Counted from the first letter of the stretch, positions 58,001 to 64,000 are shown. The stretch is DNA of 64,000 nucleotides from Malurus cyaneus samueli (GCA_009741485.1 CM019237.1:52192252-52256251); one strand, 5' to 3'. The notes: generated from the sequence alone by a model not told the origin. A program made the numbers and translations.

Positions 58001-61000
58001 TATTCCACCTCCATAGAAATCCAGGTAAAAACTCTGACCATCTGCTATCAGACATTCAAGGATCCAATAGTTTGAACCTCTGTAGATGATCATCTGACCA
58101 GAGGAAATAAAAAAATCATTTCTGAATTAGCACAGACCACAGGCCCCACTAAAGCCTGGGAACTGTAGGGAATGAGTACAGACAGCATTTTTAGGGTACA
58201 CTTAGGAAAAAGTTCATCTGTGACTGAAATGAAGCTTTGTGGCAACTTGTAATTAACAGCACACAGTAATCACAAAGATTAAGAAAACAGCACATAATTA
58301 CACAGAATTCGGGGGAAGGTGCTTAGTTGGAGACGAAACTCAGAAGGTTTTTAATGCTCATGTGTTTTAGCGCAGAATGCCACAATTTTCACTCACACAA
58401 ACAGTGCTGTGAAAATCTACGGGACTCTCCACGAAAATCAATGTCAAGAACAAGTATTTACTGTTCGGATTACACCATTCTGGCAAGGGGTAATTTTGAA
58501 TCATTTATTGCTCCTGGATTTCTTAAAGAAGTGGATACACAAGTTGCACGATGTGGTTATGGCATAAATTCCATTACACCCTCCACCAAGAGTAAATTTG
58601 ATGCGCAATTGTCAATAAATACTAAGATGCCTCAGAAATGGCACTGATCTTGTGGTTTCCTCTTCATACTGACCAAGCCCAACCCAGTTTAGCATGGGAA
58701 AGGCAATGAGATTACAGAGTGAGGCAAAACAGACATACATAAAATAATTGAGGCAGTGAAGCGCCAAGGCCTTGAGCAATATCCCTAATCACTACCAGAA
58801 AAATTGTATTCACAATTACAGAGGACAATATTCGGCCTTCAGTACATTAATTTCTCATATTTGTATTACTTTGCTAATTTTACAATCGAAAATCCAATAA
58901 AAGAGAGATTTTACATTTAAAAATAAAGAAATCCATTTCTTTTATAATCTGACCTAAAGCTGATTAAAAAAAATTCGGCTGAGTGAAGTTCAAGGCCAGA
59001 ATTTTTGATTTGCAACAAAATCTGATCTAGGACACATGTTACAGGATCTTCAATGTCCTAGGCCCTTTTAAGGTCTGATCTGGAATCAGAACCAGAAGAA
59101 AAACTGTTATTAATAAAATCTTAGAAAAATTGACATGTGTGTGATTTACACCAAGATTATTAGCAGGGGAGCCAACACAAGTGGCAGCTTCACAGAAAAG
59201 CTGCGGAGCTGGGAGAAATTTCTGTTCATTTCTCAGTGTCCCAATCTCAACTACGACCAAATGTTCAAAGTTATCCTTTCAGTAAGCTCTAGTTTTAAAA
59301 TGAGGATATGGTTAAATTCCAAGAATTACTAATTACTAATATTTTCTGTACATGTGGGGTTTTTGCCTGCCAGATCAAAATAGGGGAAAAGCGATGTCAA
59401 TGCAATGAATAGGATACAATTCACAGCAACTGCAAAAATGCTACGTGGACCACTTCAAACCTTGGCTCTCGATTTCTCCTGAGTAAATTCACGAACGTCT
59501 CTATTTCTTTAGCTGTGATGTGTTTCTCTAGCAGTTTTCTGTTGTTGTGCAACAAAGCTGTGATGGTGTCTTCTGCCAGAATATCATAACCAATCTGGGA
59601 CTGCATGACGCAGAAGTTCTTAGCAATATATTCCTGAAAAAAGGAAAAATTCCCATAATGACCTGCTAAGCAGTAATGTTTTTTTCTTTTAGAACCAGAG
59701 GCATCCAGCTCAGTTAGCAATTCAAACAACAGTCAAAACTTCCCTCTCTGAACTCGCCTGAACAAAAGAACTTCTGCATACCTAAAATATGTACCCTGAG
59801 AAACAGATTCCATGTTAGGGATGACTAAGTCTTCTTATTCTTTCATAAACCAAAGGAATGAAACCATGAAAATATATACAAAATTCAAGAAATTGCAACC
59901 TTTTTAGAAAAAAAAGGAAAAACTGAGAGGTTTAATAGTGCTTAAGAAGCTTTTTCCTGAGTCTTCCCTCCTCTGTTTCTCTCCCTTCAAGATAGAAATA
60001 ATTCTGTAAAACATTGGAAAGAAAACAAAGAAGCCCCCCAGCAGTTCAGGCTTTTATCTCCAGTCCCTTTAGTCTATGTTCTGAAATACCTCTTGCTCAC
60101 AGGCAGTCTCCAGCAGTGGGAAATCAGGCTACCTGACATAACAACCTCTGCTCTGACTCATTGCCATCCCTCTACAAATATTTAAGCAAGAGAAACAGAC
60201 AGCTTTGCAGAGCTCCCACTTTACAATCTAGGCTCCAAGAACATATTTTTAATAACAGAGAGCTCATGAATGAAGCAGTGTGCCCCAGTCTCACTCTGAG
60301 CCTGAAAAAGTACAAAGTGAACTTGTGATATTCATTGCTCAACTTTCAATTCATACACTACTAAGCAACACTCAAAAAATGTCTTTCAACATTACCACAG
60401 AATCCCACCTTTAGGTGCAGAGAGCCATGTCAAATCCAGGTTATAATTATATAGGAGGAAAATTATCCTCAATACCACTGACCTGGTTCTTCCTATAGTC
60501 CTGTTGGGAGTGTCTTAGAACTCTGTAACATAATCTTAACATGTATTTGTAGGGAGCATATCTCTGGTCACCCAGGTCTTCAAGTCTCAGCATCGATCCT
60601 TCACCTTTGTCCTTAAAAGGAGCTTTGAGGATGCCGAATATCTGTTCAAAATCAAAATCACTGAGAGTGAAAACCAGACCCAGATTTCTGCTGAACTTAC
60701 AGCACTCCACGGAAATGTGCCCTGACAGGGATCAGTACAAGAGCCTTGATTAAACACAAGTCGGGGCACAACCTGACATATCACAGCTTTATGCATTTGG
60801 GGTTAGCTTTACATTTCCCACCCATTTGATTGACATTGCCTTCTCTTTATTGCTATCTCCAACTTTAAACAGTTTTAGTGAAGTCTCTTAACTTTGGATA
60901 ATTTAGGGATGAAAAAGGAGAACTATGCTGGCTGACAATAACATTCTTCTCCCTTTTCTTAAATTGCTTCCCGCAGAATGCTTTTTTTTTTTTTTTACTT

Positions 61001-63891
61001 GCAAGTTTGCCCTCATACGAACAAAATCAGAGCTCCATAAGGGCACTAGAATTTTTCCTGTATGGGGAACACTTGGAGGATTGGGACCATGCTACATTCT
61101 TGTCTTAAATTTGGTGAACAATTTGCTCTCAAACCTAGTCTTATGTCATCAGAATCACATGAAATTAAGAGCCATCAGACACAGCCCCTCATGCTTCACT
61201 CTGATTCAGGGACCAAGAGATGAGCTTTGACCAAGTAATGTCATTTCTAGCGAATGCCACCAGACACAAACCCAAGCTGGCATAAGCTAAGTTACCCAAA
61301 AATAACTTTTTTTCCATGTCACTCTACTACAAACTGCTTGCAAATACAATTAAGTTATTAAAACAGTAGGACATACCTGAGCCAATATATTTTGTTCCCT
61401 CATTAATTTTTGTCGCTCCCGGTTTGGCTTGGTAATGATCACATCCAAAACTTCTTGCCCATTATTGGGCACATCAGCAACAAAGAAAATGAGATCTTCC
61501 AGTAGCTTGGTTACAAATCTAGAATGCATAGACAATCATTGCTATAAACAGTCACTCAACACTTGAGAGGATTCATTAGAAACAAAAATCACTTTTATTC
61601 CAAACTTTACCTGGCACAATGGAATTACCATCACTGCAAAGTTAAGTTTGCCATGTACTTAAGGATTCCAAGCCTTGGCGAAGCAGAAGCTTAAAACAAT
61701 CACAGGGCTGTTTACCAAGGTATTAAACAACAACCAGAGGGAAAACAAGAGAAAAATACAGGCTGTTGGATTGACACACAGTATTCAGAGATCCAAAATC
61801 TATACCAGCTGGCCTCAAGGCCCAGGAGCAGTAAAAAGAAACTCACATAGCCTAGCAAGGATTTTTATGCTTTATCATGGGTCCATGAAACAAGGTGATG
61901 GACTCACTAGAGGAATAAAAACATTCTGCCACTAGGTAATTTCCCTACTGACCCATGAAACTGTAAGATACATGTACTTTTCCATATACATATTCATATA
62001 TAACTGTTTTCCTGTATATACTGACCCAAGAAAATGTATTTGTTTCACTCTTTGCTAAACATAAGAATATTTGGCAGAAGCAGGTGCTAAAAATGACAGA
62101 AGCAGTAGTAATTCCTTCTCTCCCACCTTCAGAAAATGCAAAAAGATGGAATACAAATGCAAAAAAAAGAAAACAAAGTCATCATTGCCTCTTTGTTACT
62201 AACACCTTGCCAGGCATGCAGCAAGAAACAGATGCCCACAGATTTCAAAGAATATCCCTTAAAAGCACTAGCAAGCTTTTACATACAAAACTCAGCATCA
62301 TCTGAATTTGGACAATATCTGGTCTATAACTAACAAATGTGCCAGCTATGAAAGAGGCAGGAAGATCCCCAAGAGATTTTCAGTCATCTCTGGGAGCCAG
62401 ACACTGAGTTCCCATTACCTGCAAGTGGGCTGAGCTGCTCAGCTAAACCCTCTCAGTGAGCTTTAGCTTCAAAAGCCACAGCCCAATGGTGGAAAAAAGC
62501 AAGGTGTGTGTCACCCCCACAAAAAAAGAGTAGAGAAGGCAGCCGTAGGATAGAGCAACCAGGAATAAACTGTTATAACTTGTAGAATAAACTACTTGTC
62601 TAAGCAGGAAGGTGATAGGACAAGAAAAAAATGGTTTGGGGCTTTTTCCAAAGGAAATCACAGGAACAAATGAATAATGGCACTGCTGAAACAGCTCTGA
62701 AATGTTTTACATGTTTGTTGTACCAGTCAACATCAAGACCTGACAACACTGACACAAGGTTCATACAGGGATGTCCCACCTTGACACTGTTATATCCTTC
62801 TCTGGGTCAACTCAATCATGAAATGGCCCATCAGCTTTTCAAAGCTGAGTACCAACACCCAGGCTACTAAAAATCTGCCAGTTACACTATTAAACCATCT
62901 GGCCTAACTGCTACTGGAAACTGACTGCAAAAGCTGAGTTTTATCATCAAAAATTAACATTTTCAGAAAAAAAAAAAAGCTGTATATGATGTGTTACATG
63001 TTGCAAATTAACATTCCCAGAGATGCTGTCTTATATTCAGTTTAACCATAGACAGCTGAAGACAAATAGTGAACTACATCACTAGCAGTGGATTATATTT
63101 GGCCACAATGTACAACAAATGTACAACAAAATCCCTTGATTCATGGTGGGTGTGAAGAGCAGACATTCTAACAGTGCTGCAGACAAAATGGGGATGAATA
63201 CAAGGAGTAAACACCAAAATGATGTAGAAAAAGAGAACAAGGGAAAATAAAAATGAGAAAGCAAAGGGATTATTGGGGCAGCTTCTCAGCTACACTGATA
63301 CCTCTTTCCAAGGCTTTTGCAGCTATATGCAGTGTGGTAAACTTCACACAAGTCAAGAGCCCTGCCTGCTGCTTTCCTGTACAAGAGAATCAGATGCAAT
63401 GTACCCTCATATCACAGCTCAGAAGTGGATTACCAAAGCAAACATAGACAAAGACATTTGCCATGGGAATTATCTCTTTATTTACATGGCCAGTGAGCTG
63501 GGGAAGTACTGTTTACCCCCTTTTACATAGGAGGTACACAGATCAGCCCGAGGCACAGCAAGGATGCTCTGACAGAGGTGGAATCTAATCCCAGGCTGGC
63601 ACCCTCAGCACTGAAATGTCCTCTCCCAGCTCCCTCTGTGCCCATGTGGATATCACCAAACTACCCATGACTGTGTCACCGTGAGTAACCAAAGACCAAT
63701 TTAGCAGAGGAAGACATAAAACTCACTAACCTCCTTTCATTCTGGGTTATTGTTCCATTCTCCAGCTTTTTAACAGTTGATGCTAAAACCTTGTTGGCGT
63801 CATTGGCGAAGTCCAAGTCTCTGACCTCAGACAGAGGAACCGATACAATGGCAAAAGCCTCCTTGTCCTCTTTGGTTTGGCACGTCCCAAT
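981..63891 (-). CDS. ITPR2: ITPR2 gene, internal part (25 exons, 1275 codons)
   Basis: Type 2 inositol 1,4,5-trisphosphate receptor, a tetrameric ER-membrane channel that releases stored Ca2+ when IP3 binds. Twenty-five exons can be joined in phase into 1275 codons without a stop. The product covers about residues 418-1692 of a family protein of about 2700. The IP3-contact residues known from rat IP3R1 as R504, K508 and R511 (local 87, 91, 94, in [10 protein letters not shown]) and Y567, R568 and K569 (local 150-152, in DYRKNQ) are present. Type 2 rather than type 1 or 3 is indicated by exon J ([15 protein letters not shown], then SIHPSKQ), by the exon N-O linker, and by the absence of the type 1 RRDS phosphosite in exon W. 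The N-terminal beta-trefoils and the C-terminal channel are outside the window. No frameshift or stop was found, so the gene looks functional. Exon boundaries come from similarity and splice sites, not from transcripts. Confidence 0.96.
2059..2192 (-). mobile_element. CR1 LINE fragment
   Basis: An aatcacagaaccattttggttggaaaagactt-type start followed by ccaaggccaccactaaacc is the reverse complement of a CR1 3' region. It is diverged and the upstream limit is uncertain. Confidence 0.8.
2385..2600 (+). mobile_element. CR1 LINE 3' fragment
   Basis: Reads gacatcaggtggaatttctt, then ggttgcccagggagg, and ends with gattccgtgattctgtga, the CR1 3' terminus. It is old and diverged. It is head-to-head with the copy at 2059-2192. 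Confidence 0.85.
3425..3567 (-). CDS. ITPR2: ITPR2 exon X
   Basis: 143 nt (47 codons plus two bases) encoding [40 protein letters not shown] and RCGAFMS, then a split Lys at AA|GTAAGT. The acceptor is CCCTAG behind a pyrimidine-rich tract. CR1 copies of opposite orientation lie in the introns on either side. Confidence 0.95.
3568..4868 (-). other. ITPR2: Intron W-X (1301 bp)
   Basis: More GC-rich than its surroundings. About 40% is a plus-strand CR1 copy (4098-4640). Open frames here on both strands derive from CR1 or from exon antisense. Confidence 0.85.
4098..4640 (+). mobile_element. CR1 LINE 3' fragment, about 540 bp
   Basis: The longest CR1 copy in the window. It runs from a segment related to the CR1 reverse-transcriptase 3' end (gaatattgtgtgcagttttggg) through aaggagcagctgagggcactt to ggactcgatgatccttgtggg and ttccagctcagctcattctggga. 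It is 5'-truncated, as usual for CR1. Confidence 0.88.
4869..5059 (-). CDS. ITPR2: ITPR2 exon W, calmodulin-site region
   Basis: 191 nt (two bases, 63 codons). It encodes [40 protein letters not shown] and [20 protein letters not shown], ending KLQ|GTACAG. The Trp in AMGWRMSAR (local 1162) matches the tryptophan of the calmodulin-binding segment described in IP3R1 and IP3R2. Type 1 has an RRDS PKA site (S1589) at the next turn. Here the sequence is [11 protein letters not shown] with no such site, as expected for type 2. Confidence 0.96.
6064..6184 (+). mobile_element. CR1 LINE 3' end
   Basis: Ends gatggtctttaaggtccctt, then ccattctgtgattctatga, a close match to the avian CR1 3' terminus. 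The 5' part is diverged. Confidence 0.9.
8024..8084 (+). mobile_element. CR1 LINE 3' tip
   Basis: About 60 bp containing ggactcaatgatcctttggg and gtgtgattctgtga; only the 3' end of CR1 is preserved. Confidence 0.8.
12820..12900 (+). repeat. A-rich tract
   Basis: Several A runs, including one of about 18 bases, separated by short unique bits. It generates a spurious minus-strand open frame rich in Phe. On the pre-mRNA strand it is a long U tract. Confidence 0.85.
13164..13430 (-). mobile_element. CR1 LINE 3' fragment
   Basis: Begins tacagaatcatagaat and continues ttggaaaagacctttaagat, ccaccactacaccacgtctc, and ends in ggccatttcttcttgtcct. This is the reverse complement of a CR1 3' region. 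Confidence 0.9.
14512..14570. repeat. Inverted and direct repeat of an 11-mer
   Basis: tttcaaccatc (14525-14535) and its perfect reverse complement gatggttgaaa (14547-14557) are separated by 11 bases. A further direct copy follows at 14560-14569, and a related aaccatcaaaa precedes at 14513-14523. A stem-loop of 11 bp is possible in either strand. Confidence 0.85.
14804..14924 (-). CDS. ITPR2: ITPR2 exon V
   Basis: 121 nt (40 codons plus one base) encoding [20 protein letters not shown] and [20 protein letters not shown], then the first base of a split Ala. The acceptor is a classic TTTTCAG and the donor G|GTAGGT. A 9.7 kb intron follows. Confidence 0.95.
14925..15503 (-). other. ITPR2: Intron U-V (579 bp)
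   Basis: Unique sequence with no feature seen. Confidence 0.85.
15504..15632 (-). CDS. ITPR2: ITPR2 exon U (ARM2)
   Basis: 129 nt (43 codons, phase 0/0) encoding [40 protein letters not shown] and SLQ. The acceptor is CCTGCAG and the donor CAG|GTAAGG. It is the last of eight consecutive symmetric phase-0 exons (N-U). Confidence 0.96.
16838..16980. repeat. MIR-like SINE remnant
   Basis: The order gaggagctgagtgaattgct, taagggtcacagagg, ttggtgacagaa resembles the conserved core of MIR SINEs in reverse orientation. It is judged by eye only and is heavily diverged. Confidence 0.4.
17403..17417. other. Assembly gap (15 N)
   Basis: Fifteen ambiguous bases inside intron T-U. The true length is unknown. 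It does not touch an exon or splice site. Confidence 0.98.
19236..19400 (+). repeat. A/C-rich low-complexity tract
   Basis: About 160 bp of irregular A runs broken by CC, AC and CAGC. On the transcribed (minus) strand it reads as a U/G-rich tract. There is no regular unit, so it is not a microsatellite in the strict sense. Confidence 0.85.
20570..20695 (-). CDS. ITPR2: ITPR2 exon T (ARM2)
   Basis: 126 nt (42 codons, phase 0/0), translated by hand: [42 protein letters not shown]. The acceptor is CCTGCAG and the donor AGG|GTAAGC. No flanking open frame makes it obvious; it was recognised by the conserved [15 protein letters not shown] block. Confidence 0.96.
20696..22118 (-). other. ITPR2: Intron S-T (1423 bp)
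   Basis: Unique sequence with no feature seen. A 113-codon minus-strand open frame (21036-21377) lacks any recognisable similarity. Confidence 0.8.
22119..22370 (-). CDS. ITPR2: ITPR2 exon S (ARM2, Leu-Pro site)
   Basis: 252 nt (84 codons, phase 0/0). It encodes [20 protein letters not shown], then [40 protein letters not shown] and CIPE|GTACGA. The Leu-Pro within SLLPLDD corresponds to the IP3R1 dipeptide near residue 1400 that has been proposed as an FKBP12 docking point. That role is from the literature on type 1 and is not shown here. Confidence 0.97.
22418..22469 (+). mobile_element. CR1 LINE 3' tip
   Basis: About 50 bp: tggactcaatgattttaagc, then ccaacctaaatgattctctga. Short and diverged. 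Confidence 0.65.
22795..22890. repeat. MIR-like SINE remnant
   Basis: cctgttttatagatag, cttgaggtgcagtgagatt, then cacacaaaaagcctgtggct and ggaattgcaccca follow the order of a reverse MIR consensus. By-eye match. Confidence 0.45.
24205..24315. repeat. MIR-like SINE remnant
   Basis: ccatctggaggcacaggaag, then acttgtttaaggtcacaaag resemble the MIR core (aggcacagag and cttgcccaaggtcacacag). Weak by-eye match. Confidence 0.35.
25779..25979 (-). CDS. ITPR2: ITPR2 exon R (ARM2)
   Basis: 201 nt (67 codons, phase 0/0). It encodes [40 protein letters not shown] and [20 protein letters not shown], ending QDMVMTE|GTAAGC. It is very strongly conserved across IP3 receptors. Confidence 0.97.
25980..27478 (-). 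other. ITPR2: Intron Q-R (1499 bp)
   Basis: A short purine (GA/GGGGA) run sits at 27353-27385, about 100 bases downstream of the exon Q donor in the transcript. Otherwise unique sequence. Confidence 0.8.
27353..27385 (+). repeat. Purine-rich GA/GGGGA tract
   Basis: gagagaagagaggagagggg and aggggagg form an almost pure purine run of about 30 bp. On the transcript strand it is a C/U tract. Confidence 0.75.
27479..27601 (-). CDS. ITPR2: ITPR2 exon Q (ARM2)
   Basis: 123 nt (41 codons, phase 0/0) encoding [40 protein letters not shown] and G. The acceptor CCTGCAG has a good pyrimidine tract and the donor is a strong GGG|GTAAGT. The frame is open in the minus strand throughout and matches the conserved IP3R block of this region. 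Confidence 0.95.
27602..28791 (-). other. ITPR2: Intron P-Q (1190 bp)
   Basis: Unique sequence. There is a homopolymer T run at about 28598-28612 on the plus strand. Confidence 0.8.
28792..28917 (-). CDS. ITPR2: ITPR2 exon P (ARM2)
   Basis: 126 nt (42 codons, phase 0/0) encoding [40 protein letters not shown] and EK. The donor is AAG|GTTATT, a poor match to GTRAGT. The boundary is supported by phase and by exon Q continuing with the expected acidic D-E-K-M-N sequence. Only 161 bp separate this exon from exon O. Confidence 0.93.
29079..29168 (-). CDS. ITPR2: ITPR2 exon O, type-specific 90-nt exon
   Basis: 90 nt (30 codons, phase 0/0) encoding [19 protein letters not shown] followed by [11 protein letters not shown]. 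The linker half matches type 2 rather than type 1. NNYNIVKE joins the conserved ILIRLSRLC of exon P. The acceptor is TTACAG. The donor GAG|GTTGGT is weak. Because length and phase are multiples of three, skipping would be in frame and remove 30 residues. Confidence 0.93.
29169..33874 (-). other. ITPR2: Intron N-O (4706 bp)
   Basis: Unique AT-rich sequence with short A runs. A 136-codon plus-strand open frame at 31176-31586 has no recognisable similarity. No repeats identified. Confidence 0.8.
33875..34048 (-). CDS. ITPR2: ITPR2 exon N (ARM2)
   Basis: 174 nt (58 codons, phase 0/0). It encodes [40 protein letters not shown] and an acidic tail ending [21 protein letters not shown] is diagnostic of the family. 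The acidic tail is type-specific. Confidence 0.96.
34049..35970 (-). other. ITPR2: Intron M-N (1922 bp)
   Basis: Unique sequence with no feature seen. Slightly higher GC at about 35450-35760. Confidence 0.8.
35971..36136 (-). CDS. ITPR2: ITPR2 exon M
   Basis: 166 nt: one base completing Arg, then 55 codons. It encodes [40 protein letters not shown] and [15 protein letters not shown], ending at CAG|GTATGG. This is the start of the conserved block leading into the ARM2 solenoid. The exon ends in phase 0, beginning a run of phase-0 boundaries. Confidence 0.96.
36137..37635 (-). other. ITPR2: Intron L-M (1499 bp)
   Basis: Unique AT-rich sequence with no feature seen. Confidence 0.8.
37636..37693 (-). 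CDS. ITPR2: ITPR2 exon L, 58-nt small exon
   Basis: A very short exon (two bases, 18 codons, two bases) encoding [18 protein letters not shown] between split Ala and Arg codons. The acceptor is CCCAG and the donor AG|GTATAT. It bridges the variable linker of exon K and the conserved GGRTFLRVL block of exon M. Skipping it would shift the frame (58 is not a multiple of 3). Confidence 0.94.
37694..38590 (-). other. ITPR2: Intron K-L (897 bp)
   Basis: Unique sequence. A 136-codon plus-strand open frame (38160-38570) has no recognisable similarity and is not called as a gene. Confidence 0.8.
38591..38723 (-). CDS. ITPR2: ITPR2 exon K, conserved helix plus Ser-rich linker
   Basis: 133 nt (44 codons plus one base). 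It opens with [20 protein letters not shown], which is family-conserved. It then runs into a poorly conserved Ser/Thr-rich linker containing [10 protein letters not shown]. The donor is CAG|GTAAAC. The acceptor is TAG with a weak pyrimidine tract. One ambiguous base (38727) sits four bases into the intron at the acceptor, so the acceptor context is not fully known. Confidence 0.92.
38724..41007 (-). other. ITPR2: Intron J-K (2284 bp)
   Basis: Unique sequence with no repeat recognised. It ends at the weak exon K acceptor with one ambiguous base (38727). Confidence 0.8.
41008..41201 (-). CDS. ITPR2: ITPR2 exon J, type 2 signature
   Basis: 194 nt; two bases complete Gly, followed by 64 codons. 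It encodes [20 protein letters not shown], then a variable SIHPSKQ-containing stretch, and ends [19 protein letters not shown]. The [14 protein letters not shown] and SIHPSKQ segments are type 2-like. Type 1 has GELMTQVVL followed by a glycine/alanine-rich stretch. This exon is the main basis for calling ITPR2. Confidence 0.96.
45142..45184 (+). repeat. Tandem duplication, 22-bp unit
   Basis: gaaccaacatgcag recurs at 45142 and 45164, each followed by a tttattt-like tail; two copies that differ by a few bases. Confidence 0.85.
45492..45852 (-). mobile_element. CR1 LINE fragment, about 360 bp
   Basis: Contains ggttggaagagccttggaga, ccatccaacctggccttgga, gggcaacccgtgccagggcc and, further from the 3' end, tcaggtactgaaaggtgtga. 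It has an internal tandem duplication of an 18-bp unit (catatccagtctaaacct) at about 45704-45738. Confidence 0.9.
49101..49364 (+). mobile_element. CR1 LINE 3' fragment
   Basis: Reads ggaggtttagattggatatc, ggtggtgaggccctggcaca, ggccaggttggatggggctc and ends near gtgcttctgtgatc. It is among the least diverged CR1 copies here. Confidence 0.92.
54018..54168 (-). CDS. ITPR2: ITPR2 exon I, 5' neighbour of the giant intron
   Basis: 151 nt (50 codons plus one base). It encodes [20 protein letters not shown] and [20 protein letters not shown], ending [10 protein letters not shown] plus a split Gly at G|GTGAGA. The next coding exon is 12.8 kb away. This junction falls at about IP3R1 residue 914, near the SIII alternative insert of the type 1 receptor. 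Confidence 0.95.
54169..55107 (-). other. ITPR2: Intron H-I (939 bp)
   Basis: Unique sequence with no feature seen. Confidence 0.8.
55108..55252 (-). CDS. ITPR2: ITPR2 exon H
   Basis: 145 nt; finishes a split Glu and continues [20 protein letters not shown], then [20 protein letters not shown], ending [14 protein letters not shown]. It is part of the cytoplasmic helical domain. Spacing and phases match exons G and I. Confidence 0.95.
55253..56109 (-). other. ITPR2: Intron G-H (857 bp)
   Basis: Unique sequence with no feature seen. Confidence 0.8.
56110..56361 (-). CDS. ITPR2: ITPR2 exon G (helical domain)
   Basis: 252 nt (one base, 83 codons, two bases). It encodes [20 protein letters not shown], then [20 protein letters not shown] and [15 protein letters not shown]. 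This is one of the most conserved blocks of IP3 receptors. The donor is GA|GTGAGT. Confidence 0.96.
56362..56906 (-). other. ITPR2: Intron F-G (545 bp)
   Basis: Unique sequence with no feature seen. Confidence 0.8.
56907..57092 (-). CDS. ITPR2: ITPR2 exon F (end of ARM1)
   Basis: 186 nt: one base, 61 codons, two bases. It encodes [20 protein letters not shown], an acidic EEEVWLYW stretch, then [19 protein letters not shown], ending YY plus a split Arg at AG|GTAAAA. The acidic segment before VWLYW is typical of the family. It lies at about IP3R1 positions 669-731, the end of ARM1. Confidence 0.95.
57194..57313 (-). CDS. ITPR2: ITPR2 exon E (ARM1)
   Basis: 120 nt; completes Arg, then encodes [20 protein letters not shown] and [19 protein letters not shown], ending with two bases of a split Lys. 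The acceptor is CTGCAG and the donor a strong AA|GTGAGT. It is separated from exon F by only 101 bp. Confidence 0.95.
57314..59460 (-). other. ITPR2: Intron D-E (2147 bp)
   Basis: Contains one short minus-strand CR1 fragment (57485-57546). The remainder is unique. Confidence 0.8.
57485..57546 (-). mobile_element. CR1 LINE internal fragment
   Basis: About 60 bp containing cttccactagaccaggtttc and catccaacccggccttgaac, the reverse complement of the CR1 3' region without its terminal repeats. Confidence 0.75.
59461..59633 (-). CDS. ITPR2: ITPR2 exon D (ARM1)
   Basis: 173 nt: 57 codons plus two bases of a split Arg. It begins [20 protein letters not shown] and ends LLRRNREP. It belongs to the ARM1 armadillo domain just after the IP3 contacts. 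The donor AAG|GTTTGA departs from the usual GTRAGT. The boundary is nevertheless fixed because exon E supplies the third base of the Arg codon and continues [10 protein letters not shown]. Reading on past this donor gives non-homologous residues. Confidence 0.93.
59634..60482 (-). other. ITPR2: Intron C-D (849 bp)
   Basis: Unique sequence with no feature seen. Confidence 0.8.
60483..60641 (-). CDS. ITPR2: ITPR2 exon C, IP3-contact YRK
   Basis: 159 nt (53 codons, phase 0/0), acceptor CAG, donor CAG|GTCAGT. It encodes [10 protein letters not shown], then [20 protein letters not shown], ending [13 protein letters not shown]. The YRK triplet matches rat IP3R1 Y567-R568-K569, the remaining alpha-domain contacts for IP3. 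Confidence 0.96.
60642..61376 (-). other. ITPR2: Intron B-C (735 bp)
   Basis: Unique sequence with a T run at about 60980-60996 on the plus strand. Confidence 0.8.
61377..61518 (-). CDS. ITPR2: ITPR2 exon B, IP3-contact helix
   Basis: 142 nt; one base completes the split Arg, followed by 47 codons. It encodes [20 protein letters not shown] and ends EQNILAQ|GTATGT. The motif [10 protein letters not shown] supplies the equivalents of rat IP3R1 R504, K508 and R511, which contact the phosphates of IP3. All three are retained. Confidence 0.96.
63107..63130 (+). repeat. Tandem duplication, 11-bp unit
   Basis: The unit aatgtacaaca occurs about 2.2 times in a row. Confidence 0.8.
63520..63605. repeat. 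MIR-like SINE remnant
   Basis: ccttttacataggaggtaca, gaggcacagcaagg, gaggtggaatctaatcccag are in the order of a reverse MIR consensus. By-eye match. Confidence 0.4.
63731..63891 (-). CDS. ITPR2: ITPR2 exon A (local residues 1-54)
   Basis: This is the first exon of the gene seen in the window, 161 nt, entering in phase 0 after a CAG acceptor and ending AG|GTTAGT. It encodes [20 protein letters not shown] and then TITQNER, matching IP3R residues of about 418-471. In the family this is the passage from the second beta-trefoil to the ARM1 helical half of the IP3-binding core. The last codon (Arg) is split with exon B. Confidence 0.93.
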
Positions 63892-64000
63892 CTGCAATAG
63901 TTCTGGGTTTAATGTGGGTGAGCAAGCCTCTTACCTTTATCCTAATTATTATGCACATTTCATATGTTAGAAGCGAGACAGCTTCAGGAATGGGTTTGGG

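Larger units (their letters stand above)
61519..63730 (-). other. ITPR2: Intron A-B (2212 bp)
   Basis: Contains an 11-bp tandem duplication (63107-63130) and a MIR-like stretch (63520-63605). The remainder is unique. Confidence 0.8.

Noticed and set aside
981..63891. Alternative assignment as ITPR1 or ITPR3
   Set aside because: Exon J, the N-O linker and the lack of the RRDS site in exon W fit type 2; type 1 residues expected at these points are absent. I could not run a formal phylogeny.
63892..64000. Possible continuation of exon A to the right
   Set aside because: A CAG acceptor at 63892-63894 precedes the conserved coding block; sequence further right does not match the family and reads as intron.

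Overview
The window is vertebrate nuclear DNA, almost certainly from a bird. It is AT-rich, more than 90% non-coding, and carries many CR1 LINE fragments with the typical avian 3' end (tgattctgtga-type repeats). There are no operons, ribosome-binding sites or other prokaryotic features. The only gene I can support is one large gene on the minus strand, the type 2 inositol 1,4,5-trisphosphate receptor (ITPR2), an ER calcium-release channel. Both of its ends lie outside the window.

I placed 25 consecutive coding exons, called A to Y in transcript order, from 63891 down to 981. Each was fixed by protein similarity plus an AG acceptor and a GT donor. All reading phases join without a break, giving 3825 nt or 1275 codons with no stop. 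This is roughly residues 418-1692 of a protein of about 2700 residues (rat IP3R1 numbering: local residue + 417). The window therefore encodes the second half of the IP3-binding core and most of the cytoplasmic armadillo/helical solenoid. The first beta-trefoil domains lie upstream (beyond 64000). The regulatory C-terminal third and the pore lie downstream (below position 1).

Layout from right to left: exons A-I (63.9-54.0 kb, fairly compact) encode the ARM1 binding domain and the start of the helical domain. A 12.8 kb intron (54.0-41.2 kb) follows. Exons J-M (41.2-36.0 kb) encode the central helical/linker region. Exons N-U (34.0-15.5 kb) are eight consecutive symmetric phase-0 exons encoding ARM2. 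Exons V-Y (14.9-1.0 kb) lead into ARM3 and include a 9.7 kb intron. Introns hold CR1 fragments, a few MIR-like stretches, A-rich tracts and one short assembly gap. Most intron sequence is unique and has no feature I can recognise.

I found no second gene, RNA gene, CRISPR array or undescribed system. The points most worth a second look concern splicing: exon junctions that coincide with the known ITPR1 SII and SIII splice sites, a cluster of weak donors at exons O and P, the symmetric exon block, and inverted CR1 copies around exon X.
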